11,609 bases of DNA, from contig JAEZKL010000109.1 of assembly GCA_023415475.1 (NCBI GenBank), positions 1-11,609 on the forward strand. The letters are read 5' to 3'. Source of the DNA: Bacillota bacterium (GTDB taxonomy: Bacteria; Bacillota; Clostridia; Lachnospirales; Lachnospiraceae). A program made the position numbers and the translations under genes. Positions 1 to 7,166 of the stretch are shown here, in pieces (the stretch's first letter is position 1; each line of letters opens with the position of its first letter). The notes below the pieces were generated by a model. That model searched no databases and was not told the DNA's origin. It saw only the letters and a program-made list of their open reading frames with translations.

Positions 1-182
1 TTTTGCTTAGTGCTGCTTCATTCCTGACCTGACACGGTTCACAAATTCCTGTTGCGTAAGACCCAAACGTCAACATCACTTATAAGGGGCGGCCTTACAG
101 TAAGTCACCCTAGGCAGAACATCACCCCTGCTGTAGCGGATTGCAGGTACAGGGCACCGCTGTCTCCCCGGCTGCACGGAAA
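1..182 (-). ncRNA. ffs: Signal recognition particle RNA, large (Alu-containing) type, 3' end cut by window edge
   Basis: The reverse complement carries the diagnostic SRP S-domain: GTCAGG, then a GGAA tetraloop (positions 21-24), then AAGCAGCA. This is the Ffh-binding hairpin of all bacterial SRP RNAs. The tetraloop is closed by A-U, where the usual sequence has C-G. Upstream on the minus strand, GGTGCCCTGTACCTGCAATC and GTTGACGTTTGGGTC match the Alu-domain and linker blocks of the long Bacillus/Clostridium SRP RNA. The 5' end is placed near 182 by analogy; a -10-like TATTAT on the minus strand at 198-203 fits a start just upstream of it. The 3' strand of the Alu domain lies outside the window. 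Location directly downstream of tadA matches the usual Firmicute order. The RNA scaffolds SRP for co-translational membrane targeting. Confidence 0.93.
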
Positions 183-293
183 TTCTATGACAAATTAATA
201 ATATAAGCCTTTTGGATGCTATCTCTTACGAAATAACCTACTGCAAAAAAGCTGTATGCCAAGTATAAAACATAGCGAGAGGAATGTCAACCC

Positions 294-779
294 TCAAGCA
301 TTTCCTTTTTCCTCAAGCTTTTCCTTCCTATTGCGAATTCGCAGCTCTCGAAAGAAATCCTGTAACACCTTTGTACATTCCGCCTCCATAACACCTGTCT
401 CCAGCTCTACCTGATGGTTGAACTCCTTCATCTGGAGCAGATTAAGAATAGATCCGGCGCAACCGGCTTTGAGATTCATGGTTCCTACGACAACCTTCTT
501 AATACGTGCCTGTACTATGGCACCGGAGCACATCTGACACGGCTCCAGCGTAACGTACATAATGCAATCCTCCAACCTCCAATCTCCCATCACCTTGCTT
601 GCTTTTTCAATGGCGATCAGCTCGGCATGAGCCAGAGTTGTTTTCTTGGTGTTACGCTTATTATATCCCCTGCCGATGATTTTATCCTGATATACGATAA
701 CACATCCGATTGGAACCTCGCCCAGCCGGATTGCTTTCTTTGCTTCTTTTAATGCTTCGCGCATATATTTATCATTCAT
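294..779 (-). CDS. tadA: tRNA adenosine(34) deaminase TadA
   Basis: Zinc-dependent cytidine/deoxycytidylate-deaminase-fold enzyme that converts A34 to inosine in tRNA-Arg(ACG), allowing one tRNA to read CGU, CGC and CGA. The catalytic motif H51-A-E53 supplies the zinc-binding His and proton-shuttle Glu, and P80-C81-x-x-C84 supplies the two zinc cysteines. The N-terminal MREALKEAKKAIRLGEVPIG is typical of TadA. Length (161 aa) is normal. The start at 779 is followed by a second ATG at codon 6; an AAAGGA-type Shine-Dalgarno lies upstream, somewhat far from the first ATG, so either start is possible. The gene is divergent from the nrdG-like gene at 885 and its transcript runs toward the SRP RNA, with no clear terminator seen between them (183-293). 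Confidence 0.96.
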   Translation of the reverse strand: MNDKYMREALKEAKKAIRLGEVPIGCVIVYQDKIIGRGYNKRNTKKTTLAHAELIAIEKASKVMGDWRLEDCIMYVTLEPCQMCSGAIVQARIKKVVVGTMNLKAGCAGSILNLLQMKEFNHQVELETGVMEAECTKVLQDFFRELRIRNRKEKLEEKGNA

Positions 780-884
780 TGCTTCTATAATTCCTTTACA
801 TCTGGACTAGTTCCTTACGATTTGTTATAGTATTTACAGAGCTTCAATTAGGTTATTTTATCATAACAAACCGGAGGTGACAAT

Positions 885-1580
885 ATGCAGATCCATGGCT
901 TAAATAAAACGACTCTTCTTGATTATCCCAGACATCTTGCTGCAACCATCTTTATCGGAGGCTGTAACATGCGATGTCCCTTCTGCCATAATGCCTCCCT
1001 GGTAACCGGAGCCGCTAAGCAACCGACGATACCGGAACAGGAGGTATTGTCATACCTCGCCAAGAGAAAGGGTATCTTGGAGGGTGTATGTATCACCGGA
1101 GGAGAGCCCACCCTGCATCCTGATCTCATAACATTTATTACAAAGATAAAAGAGCTCGGACTGAAGGTAAAGCTTGATACCAACGGTACGAACCCCCTGC
1201 TGGTGAAAACTCTTGTTGCAGACAGGCTTATCGATTATATTGCAATGGATATCAAAAATTCAAAGGAAAAATATGCACTAACCGCCGGACTTATCAATTT
1301 TTCCATTGATCCTATCCTGGAGAGTGCTGACTTTCTGCTGACCTCACCCATAGATTACGAATTTCGTACAACGATTGTAAAGGAATACCATCACCGTGAG
1401 GATATTTTATCGATCGGAGGCTGGCTATCCGGTGCACGAGCTTATTTTTTGCAATCCTATGAAGATTCTGGAGATATTCTGTTACCCGGACTACATAGTC
1501 ATAACAGGGAGACGCTCGAGGAATATGCGAAGCTGCTTACTCCGATGATTCCCTCGGTATCTGTCCGGGGCATAGTGTGA
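885..1580 (+). CDS. nrdG: Anaerobic ribonucleoside-triphosphate reductase activating protein (radical SAM, NrdG2 type)
   Basis: A 231-aa radical-SAM protein. C27-NMR-C31-PF-C34 is the CxxxCxxC motif that binds the catalytic [4Fe-4S] cluster, and the GGEPT motif at 72-76 is the S-adenosylmethionine-binding loop. The opening G-L-N-K-T-T-L-L-D-Y-P is characteristic of the activases that install the glycyl radical on class III ribonucleotide reductase (NrdD), the oxygen-independent route to dNTPs. A strong GGAGGTGA Shine-Dalgarno ends six bases before the ATG. No nrdD lies next to it in this window, so the partner must be elsewhere or the substrate could be another glycyl-radical enzyme; the family assignment is firmer than the exact substrate. 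The last two codons (GTG TGA) lie inside a palindromic repeat that follows the gene. Confidence 0.85.
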   Translation: MQIHGLNKTTLLDYPRHLAATIFIGGCNMRCPFCHNASLVTGAAKQPTIPEQEVLSYLAKRKGILEGVCITGGEPTLHPDLITFITKIKELGLKVKLDTNGTNPLLVKTLVADRLIDYIAMDIKNSKEKYALTAGLINFSIDPILESADFLLTSPIDYEFRTTIVKEYHHREDILSIGGWLSGARAYFLQSYEDSGDILLPGLHSHNRETLEEYAKLLTPMIPSVSVRGIV

Positions 1581-1639
1581 AAATGAAAAACGATTTTCAC
1601 ACTTCCAAGTTTGTGCCTGCGTCGTCCTCGGCACAAACT
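1574..1639. repeat. Tandem palindromes of a REP-like repeat, copy 1 (3' end of nrdG)
   Basis: There are two perfect inverted repeats back to back. AGTGTGAAAAT (1574-1584) pairs with ATTTTCACACT (1593-1603) around an 8-nt loop, and AGTTTGTGCC (1608-1617) pairs with GGCACAAACT (1630-1639) around a 12-nt loop. The 11-mer AAGTTTGTGCC, a CGATTT..ACACTT block and GGCACAA recur in the palindrome at 9501-9566, so these are probably two members of one dispersed family. No U-tract follows, so a simple terminator role is not obvious, though the paired stems may still protect or end the nrdG transcript. Confidence 0.65.
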
Positions 1640-1644
1640 AACAT

Positions 1645-1800
1645 AAGGGGCAGGCATGTATTGTTAGTATGAAAAAGCTACGATAGGAGTTTCACAAGGG
1701 AATTCCTCATGGTTGCCCATTGGAGCTAACTCCTTGTTCTTCTAGGTTTTTTGCTGCATCGAAGATGCAGAATGGGTGTTAGATTGAGAAAGCGAGGTTT
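1645..1800 (-). other. Decayed protein-like element, antisense, between nrdG and the GNAT gene
   Basis: No intact gene is present here. On the minus strand one frame stays open for about 45 codons apart from a single in-frame TAG (1741-1743). It ends with NHEEFPCETPIVAFSY and then TAA at 1667-1669. On the plus strand the same DNA has a hairpin CTGCATC-GAA-GATGCAG (1754-1770), and AGGAGTT (1685-1691) can pair with AACTCCT (1728-1734). The stretch may be a remnant of a small gene or a dispersed repeat that happens to be open in this frame. I see no transposase motif. Confidence 0.3.
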
Positions 1801-1805
1801 CATCC

Positions 1806-2357
1806 ATGCTAAAGTCCTATAGTACAGAACGTCTTCTACTAAAAGCACTGAATCATAATTCAGCCCCCTTAGTATTAGCCTTTTATGAAGAGAATAAAGA
1901 GCTGTTCGAGCCTTGGGAGCCTATCAGGAGTCATAATTTCTACACCTTAGCCTACCAGAACGCTTTCCTGACCGCAGAGCATAATCAGATCTCTGATGGT
2001 AAGCTGATACGGTTTTGGGTATTTCTTAAGGAACGGCCTGATGAGCTTATCGGAACTGTAAGCTTTCAGAATCTACTTAAAGAGCCCTATCACAGCTGCA
2101 GCCTCGGCTATAAATTCGGTAAAAAATATCTGAACCATGGCTATGCAACAGAAAGCATTCAAAAATGCATCGAGGTAATTTTCAACGAATATCATATGCA
2201 TCGGATCGATGCTTATATTATGCCGGACAACATAGCCTCTCTGAAATTAATCAACCGGCTTTCCTTCCAGTTCGAGGGAACCTGTCGTTCCTATGCTAAA
2301 ATCAATGGTGACTGGGCAGATCATATGCATTATGCCATGATAAACAATTACGAGTAA
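1806..2357 (+). CDS. GNAT family N-acetyltransferase, RimJ/RimL-like
   Basis: A 183-aa single-domain acetyltransferase of the Gcn5-related family, predicted cytosolic. The N-terminal TERLLLKAL, the central LIGTVSFQNL strand (81-90), the acetyl-CoA pyrophosphate-binding segment around N110-HGYATES (the R/QxxGxG/A equivalent), and DNIASLKLINRLSF (141-154) are the hallmark order of the ribosomal-protein-alanine N-acetyltransferase-like subgroup. Members acetylate N-termini of ribosomal proteins, or small molecules and antibiotics; the substrate cannot be read from sequence. The Shine-Dalgarno is weak (GAGG, about eight bases upstream). It follows the repeat-rich interval after nrdG and converges on the 412-aa gene with 50 bp between stop codons, which hold only a short ACATT/AATGT dyad. 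Confidence 0.85.
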   Translation: MLKSYSTERLLLKALNHNSAPLVLAFYEENKELFEPWEPIRSHNFYTLAYQNAFLTAEHNQISDGKLIRFWVFLKERPDELIGTVSFQNLLKEPYHSCSLGYKFGKKYLNHGYATESIQKCIEVIFNEYHMHRIDAYIMPDNIASLKLINRLSFQFEGTCRSYAKINGDWADHMHYAMINNYE

Positions 2358-2407
2358 AGCTCACTACATTGATATATATAATGTTTACCTTGCAGACTAT
2401 TTATGAA

Positions 2408-3646
2408 TCAAAAGCATACAGCGGTATACCAGTAGCCAAAGTCACCCTGTCGGAGCTCTCTCTTTCGAATAGGCTTAAAGCTATCAAAACCAAACATTTT
2501 CGCCATAAACTTCTCCCGGTTATGATAGATTCCCGGTACGCCCAGTATAAATCGGCAACCGGACCGGTCTTTCATCTTCGCAAAAATCAAATGATGATAG
2601 CAATAGTAACCATGGATAAGGAAGCTGTTATTACTTAATGCCCATAGCTCCTTCGGTAACAAACCGATGTCTTTGGGTTCTATTTTTGCACAGATTAAGA
2701 TTTCATTATCCTCAAAGGGATAAATTCTAGGATATTTTTCAAAGATACCGGTTACCACCTGAGGGTCTGCTGCCTCCGCAGCCTCTTCTGTAGCCCTTAT
2801 CGTTTCTTCTTCCGTAGCCTCCAGCTTAATTTCTTCTGAAGCTAAGTTAATTTCATCAGATACATCCCCTACATCTGATTGTCCTTCGGGTAATGTCATC
2901 TCCTGTTCTTTGGATAAGGTTATCTCCTGTTCTTCTGTAGAGATTTCTATAGCTTGAATCGTTGCTGCTTCTATGGGTGTTGTTTCTCGTGATACTCCTT
3001 CCTGCTTTATGTACTTGGCTTCCTCACTAATACTCCGGCCATATGCCACTTCCACCTTCCCCGCTCTCACCTCGCCTTTAGGATTACCTGTCATATAATA
3101 GGCTTCCGGCTGCTGCAGCCGTTCGATGATCTTGAAGCCCCTTGGTAGCTTATACTTTGGGATTGACAACTCCTCCGCCAGCGTAAGCTTCGGCTCTCTG
3201 TCCGTCTTTGGCTTGAGTGCCTCCAGTACCTCACTTGCCAGAATCGGCTTATCATCCCATTCTGTAGCAAAGAATATATTATCTTTGAGAAACAACAGTA
3301 AGCCTCCCATGTCTGACAAAGGATAGCCGGATTTCATAATATTATCTTCCTCCGCAATCAGCCTACTATCCATAACCTGATTCTTGAGTACGGTATCTCC
3401 CAGGTAGATTAATTCCAGCTCAGAGTGCTTCCTTTGTATTATGTAAGTAGGAAAGATACTGTCGAGTTGACCGAGCAGCTGCATATGCAGGGTAATTTTA
3501 CATTGTCCGTCCTTTGCTTCCACCCGGGCAAAACCCACATTCTTTTTCTTTACTCCGTTTTCATATTGATACATGTAGGAAACCATTCGTTTATAATCAG
3601 CCACACTCATTCCCTCTCTTTCCGCATTCCAATTAGCTTGTTTCAT
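2408..3646 (-). CDS. Uncharacterised two-domain protein with acidic linker (DUF6128-like)
   Basis: A 412-aa protein with no signal peptide or clear membrane segment. Residues about 21-130 form a predicted beta-rich domain starting MVSYMYQYENGVKKKNVGFARVE. Residues about 216-297 are a Glu/Thr-rich low-complexity linker with repeating EEQEITL/KEQEMTL units. Residues about 305-412 form a second compact domain rich in aromatic residues (YPF, HGYYCYHHLIFAKM, VPGIYHNREKFMAKMFGF, GYWYTAV). The architecture recalls a family of unknown function common in Lachnospiraceae (recalled as DUF6128, not verified). No catalytic motif is visible. The start is uncertain: the first ATG has an AGGA about 17 bases upstream, and codons 13 and 21 are alternatives, codon 21 being where the conserved-looking region begins. 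It lies downstream of carB on the same strand but beyond a terminator, so probably a separate unit. Confidence 0.75.
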   Translation of the reverse strand: MKQANWNAEREGMSVADYKRMVSYMYQYENGVKKKNVGFARVEAKDGQCKITLHMQLLGQLDSIFPTYIIQRKHSELELIYLGDTVLKNQVMDSRLIAEEDNIMKSGYPLSDMGGLLLFLKDNIFFATEWDDKPILASEVLEALKPKTDREPKLTLAEELSIPKYKLPRGFKIIERLQQPEAYYMTGNPKGEVRAGKVEVAYGRSISEEAKYIKQEGVSRETTPIEAATIQAIEISTEEQEITLSKEQEMTLPEGQSDVGDVSDEINLASEEIKLEATEEETIRATEEAAEAADPQVVTGIFEKYPRIYPFEDNEILICAKIEPKDIGLLPKELWALSNNSFLIHGYYCYHHLIFAKMKDRSGCRFILGVPGIYHNREKFMAKMFGFDSFKPIRKRELRQGDFGYWYTAVCF

Positions 3647-3722
3647 AATTCTATTTAATATATTCCTTCTATGTTATCAATATTCCAATATGGCACCTGT
3701 ACTGATGGACTTTTGGAGGAAG

Positions 3723-3813
3723 AAAAATTGACGGACATACTCCTGCTTTGTATTCTTAAATCGAACCATAAAGCTCGCTTTTAAGACACAAACAACAGAA
3801 ATATGTCCGTCAA
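3723..3813 (-). terminator. Long hairpin terminator after carB
   Basis: TTGACGGACATA (3728-3739) and TATGTCCGTCAA (3802-3813) form a perfect 12-bp stem. Within it, CTG..TTTGT..CTTAAA and TTTAAG..ACAAA..CAG continue an imperfect stem to a small AAAGC-TC-GCTTT hairpin. On the minus strand the structure follows the carB stop by 22 nt and is followed by TTTTTCTT, as expected of an intrinsic terminator. The stem is much longer than typical terminators, so a small palindromic element recruited as terminator is an alternative. No flanking target-site duplication was seen. Confidence 0.65.
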
Positions 3814-3835
3814 ATAGTGTTTTGCTGTATCCTGA

Positions 3836-6800
3836 TTACAGTATAATTCCCTTGTGGAAATCCTGAAGAGATTTAACACCTACATCATTGTTCTTCACCG
3901 CCATGATACCGGCAATCGTTGCTTTTGCAGCGGCCATTGTCGTTACATAGCTTATCTTGCCCTTAATCGCAGCCTTTCTGATGTAGCTGTCATCATAAGC
4001 ACCCTTCTTGTCATCCGGAGTATTTACAATGATATCAATCTGCTTATTCGTAATCGCATCCAGGATATTCGGCCTTCCCTGCTGAAGCTTAAATATCTTC
4101 TCCGCCGGGATACCGTTATCTATGATCATATCACAGGTTCCACCAGTCGCAAGGATCTTAAAGCCACATTCTGCAAAGCCCTTCGCTACCTCGACCAGCT
4201 CTGACTTATCGTGGTCATTTACACTGATTAATACGGTTCCGTTCTCCGGAAGCTTTGTCTTTGTTGCCTCCTGCGCTTTATAGAAGGCTTCGCCGTAGGT
4301 CTCCGCAAGACCCAGCACCTCTCCGGTGGAGCGCATCTCTGGCCCGAGCAAAGGATCAACCTCAGGGAACATGTTGAAGGGGAATACCGCCTCCTTCACA
4401 CCATAGTGGGTAAATTTACTTGTCCTTAAGCTTGCTACAGGGGAAGCCTTACCGGTCAGTTTACTTGTAATAATCTCAGTTGCCAGCTTAACCATCTGAA
4501 TATTGCATACCTTAGATACCAGCGGAACGGTTCGCGAAGCTCTCGGATTCGCCTCCAGCACATATACAATACCCTTCTCAATTGCATATTGCATATTCAT
4601 GAGACCGCATACCTTCATTTCCTTCGCAATCTTCATAGTATACTCTTTGATGGTCTTTATGTTCTCTTCACTGATATTCAGAGAAGGTATGACACAAGCG
4701 GAGTCACCGGAGTGAATTCCCGCGAGCTCGATATGCTCCATTACAGCCGGTACAAAGGCATCCACACCATCGCTGATAGCATCCGCCTCACACTCAAGCG
4801 CATTATTTAAGAAACGGTCGATCAGGATTGGTCTGTCCGGTGTTACACCAACCGCCGCCTTCATATATTTATCAAGACTTTCATCATCATGGACGATTTC
4901 CATACCGCGACCGCCCAGCACATAGGAGGGGCGAACCATAACCGGGTACCCGATCTTTCTTGCTATTGCAAGTGCCTCCTCTACATTGATCGCCATACCG
5001 GATTCCGGCATTGGAATGTTTAGTTTATCCATCATCTCCCGGAAGCGATCTCTGTCCTCTGCAAGATCAATGGTCTCCGGGGTGGTTCCCAGGATAGTTA
5101 CACCGTATTTCTTTAATTCTGCTGCCAGATTGAGGGGAGTCTGACCACCGAATTGAGCGATGACACCCAGTGGCTTCTCCTTCTCGTAGATACTTAATAC
5201 ATCCTCGAGGGTAAGGGGCTCAAAGTATAGTTTATCCGAGGTATCATAGTCTGTGGATACGGTCTCCGGATTGCAGTTTACAATGATGGTCTCAAAGCCC
5301 TGCTCCTTCAGCGCAAAGGCTGCATGCACACAGCAGTAATCGAATTCGATTCCTTGACCGATACGGTTCGGTCCTCCACCAAGGATCATTACCTTAGGCT
5401 TATCGGAGCAGGGAGATTTATCCTCCTTCAAGTGATAGGTGGAGTAGTAATAAGCTGCATCCTTCGTTCCGCTTACATGTACTCCCTCCCATGCTTCCTT
5501 GATCCCGGCAGCATTTCTGGCCTCACGGATCTTAACCTCATCAATTGCCAGCAGCTTACTGAGATATTTATCGGAGAAGCCGTTCAGCTTCGCACTCCTT
5601 AGAGCACCTACCGGCGGAACATCACCCTGGTAAGCCTTCAAGGCCTCTTCTTCATATACCAGTTCCTCCATCTGTTCAAGGAAGTAATGCTTAATCATCG
5701 TCAGGGCATGTAGTTCTTCAACGGTAGCGCCTTTTCTTAAGGCTTCGTACAGGATAAACTGTCTTTCGCTGGACGGAATATGAAGCATATTAAGGAGCTC
5801 CTGCTTCGACTTGGAGGCAAAATCCTTCGCATAGCCAAGACCGAAGCGACCGGTCTCCAAGCTTCGGATAGCCTTCTGGAAGGCTTCCTTATATGTCTTA
5901 CCGATGCTCATTACCTCTCCTACTGCTTTCATTTGTGTTCCAAGCTTATCCTCGGAGCCCTTGAATTTCTCGAAGGCCCAGCGGGCAAATTTGATTACCA
6001 CGTAATCACCGTCCGGAACGTATTTGTCCAGAGTGCCATATTTACCGCAAGGGATATCACACAGATCAAGGCCGCTTGCCAGCATTGCAGACACTAATGC
6101 AATCGGGAAGCCCGTTGCTTTAGAGGCAAGAGCTGAGGACCTAGAGGTTCTTGGATTGATCTCGATTACACAGATTCTTCCGGTTTTCGGATCATGAGCG
6201 AACTGCACATTCGTTCCACCGATGACCTGGATGGCATCCACTATCTTATAGGCCTGCCTCTGTAATTCCTTCTGTACCGCTTCGGTAATGGTAAGCATCG
6301 GCGCAGAACAGAAGGAGTCTCCGGTATGAACACCCATCGGATCGATATTCTCAATGAAGCATACGGTAATCATCTTACCGGTTGAGTCGCGAACTACCTC
6401 AAGCTCCAGCTCTTCCCAACCAAGTACCGATTCCTCTACCAATACCTGCCCAACTAAGCTTGCCTGAAGGCCTCTTGCTACGACTATCTTTAATTCCTCT
6501 ACATTATATACCAGGCCACCGCCGGCACCACCCATCGTATAAGCAGGACGAATAACCACAGGATATCCCAGATTGTCAGCAATCGAGCAGGCCTCCTCAA
6601 TGGTATAGGCTACCTCGCTCCTTGCCATTTCAATTCCAAGTGTATCCATCGTTTTCTTGAATTCGACCCGGTCCTCTCCACGCTCGATGGCATCTACCTG
6701 TACACCGATTACTTTAACATTATATTTATCAAGTACTCCAGCATTGGCTAATTCTGCACAAAGATTTAGACCTGATTGTCCGCCCAGATTCGGGAGCAGA

Positions 6801-7054
6801 CCGTCGGGTCTTTCCTTTTCGATAATTTGTGTCAGCCTATCCACGTTGAGTGGTTCAATATAGGTTACATCTGCCGTCCCCGGATCCGTCATAATCGTAG
6901 CAGGATTGGAATTAACCAATACAATCTCGTACCCCATTTTCTTTAATGCCTTGCAGGCCTGCGTACCGGAATAATCGAACTCGCAGGCTTGACCGATGAT
7001 AATCGGCCCTGATCCGATAATCAATACCTTGTGGATATCTTCTCTTTTCTTCAT
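3836..7054 (-). CDS. carB: Carbamoyl-phosphate synthase large subunit
   Basis: Makes carbamoyl phosphate from bicarbonate, glutamine-derived ammonia and two ATP, feeding arginine and pyrimidine synthesis; normally paired with the glutaminase subunit CarA. At 1072 aa it matches the family's full length. The two homologous halves are clear: GSGPIIIGQACEFDYSG near residue 14 and GGGPNRIGQGIEFDYC near residue 560, each followed by an ATP-grasp domain (GGAGGG and GGRGME phosphate loops, ENPRTSR/EANPRASR metal-site motifs). The last 140 residues are the allosteric MGS-like domain (LATGGTCDMI). The Shine-Dalgarno AAGGGAGAG lies about six bases before the ATG and is the last of four near-identical copies in the leader. 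carA is not adjacent: upstream are 727 bp without a gene, and downstream lies an unrelated gene. Confidence 0.98.
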   Translation of the reverse strand: MKKREDIHKVLIIGSGPIIIGQACEFDYSGTQACKALKKMGYEIVLVNSNPATIMTDPGTADVTYIEPLNVDRLTQIIEKERPDGLLPNLGGQSGLNLCAELANAGVLDKYNVKVIGVQVDAIERGEDRVEFKKTMDTLGIEMARSEVAYTIEEACSIADNLGYPVVIRPAYTMGGAGGGLVYNVEELKIVVARGLQASLVGQVLVEESVLGWEELELEVVRDSTGKMITVCFIENIDPMGVHTGDSFCSAPMLTITEAVQKELQRQAYKIVDAIQVIGGTNVQFAHDPKTGRICVIEINPRTSRSSALASKATGFPIALVSAMLASGLDLCDIPCGKYGTLDKYVPDGDYVVIKFARWAFEKFKGSEDKLGTQMKAVGEVMSIGKTYKEAFQKAIRSLETGRFGLGYAKDFASKSKQELLNMLHIPSSERQFILYEALRKGATVEELHALTMIKHYFLEQMEELVYEEEALKAYQGDVPPVGALRSAKLNGFSDKYLSKLLAIDEVKIREARNAAGIKEAWEGVHVSGTKDAAYYYSTYHLKEDKSPCSDKPKVMILGGGPNRIGQGIEFDYCCVHAAFALKEQGFETIIVNCNPETVSTDYDTSDKLYFEPLTLEDVLSIYEKEKPLGVIAQFGGQTPLNLAAELKKYGVTILGTTPETIDLAEDRDRFREMMDKLNIPMPESGMAINVEEALAIARKIGYPVMVRPSYVLGGRGMEIVHDDESLDKYMKAAVGVTPDRPILIDRFLNNALECEADAISDGVDAFVPAVMEHIELAGIHSGDSACVIPSLNISEENIKTIKEYTMKIAKEMKVCGLMNMQYAIEKGIVYVLEANPRASRTVPLVSKVCNIQMVKLATEIITSKLTGKASPVASLRTSKFTHYGVKEAVFPFNMFPEVDPLLGPEMRSTGEVLGLAETYGEAFYKAQEATKTKLPENGTVLISVNDHDKSELVEVAKGFAECGFKILATGGTCDMIIDNGIPAEKIFKLQQGRPNILDAITNKQIDIIVNTPDDKKGAYDDSYIRKAAIKGKISYVTTMAAAKATIAGIMAVKNNDVGVKSLQDFHKGIIL

Positions 7055-7057
7055 GCC

Positions 7058-7166
7058 AACTCTCCCTTCTTTTCTTTTGAAGGGAGAGTTTTCTCCCTTC
7101 TGGTTCTTCGAAGGGAGAGTTTGTTCTCCCTTCCGCTTTATCGAAGGAAGATATTGATCTCCCTTC
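7058..7166 (-). promoter_or_regulatory. Tandem Shine-Dalgarno/anti-Shine-Dalgarno repeat array in the carB leader
   Basis: In the minus-strand RNA, four GAAGGGAGA-type arms alternate with three complementary TCTCCCTTC-type arms in units of 31-33 nt. The plus-strand cores are: SD-like arms at 7061-7069, 7092-7100, 7125-7133 and 7158-7166; anti-SD arms at 7079-7087, 7110-7118 and 7143-7151. The arm nearest the gene is the carB ribosome-binding site. It can form a perfect 12-bp stem (7058-7069 with 7079-7090, 9-nt loop) that hides the site. Alternatively the anti-SD arms pair with their 5' neighbours (tight 4-6-nt loops) and leave it free. The one imperfect arm (GAAGGAAGA on the plus strand) makes a G-U pair in the minus-strand RNA but A-C in the plus strand, consistent with carB-sense RNA being the folded molecule. 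Confidence 0.75.

Noticed and set aside
1640..1805. Riboswitch or T-box in front of the GNAT gene
   Set aside because: No T-box consensus (AGGGTGGNACCGCG) or known riboswitch core is seen, and no terminator/antiterminator pair is placed before the start.
2369..2638. Plus-strand frame of 89 codons
   Set aside because: It lies over the C-terminal coding part of the 412-aa minus-strand gene, has no Shine-Dalgarno and no protein-like features.
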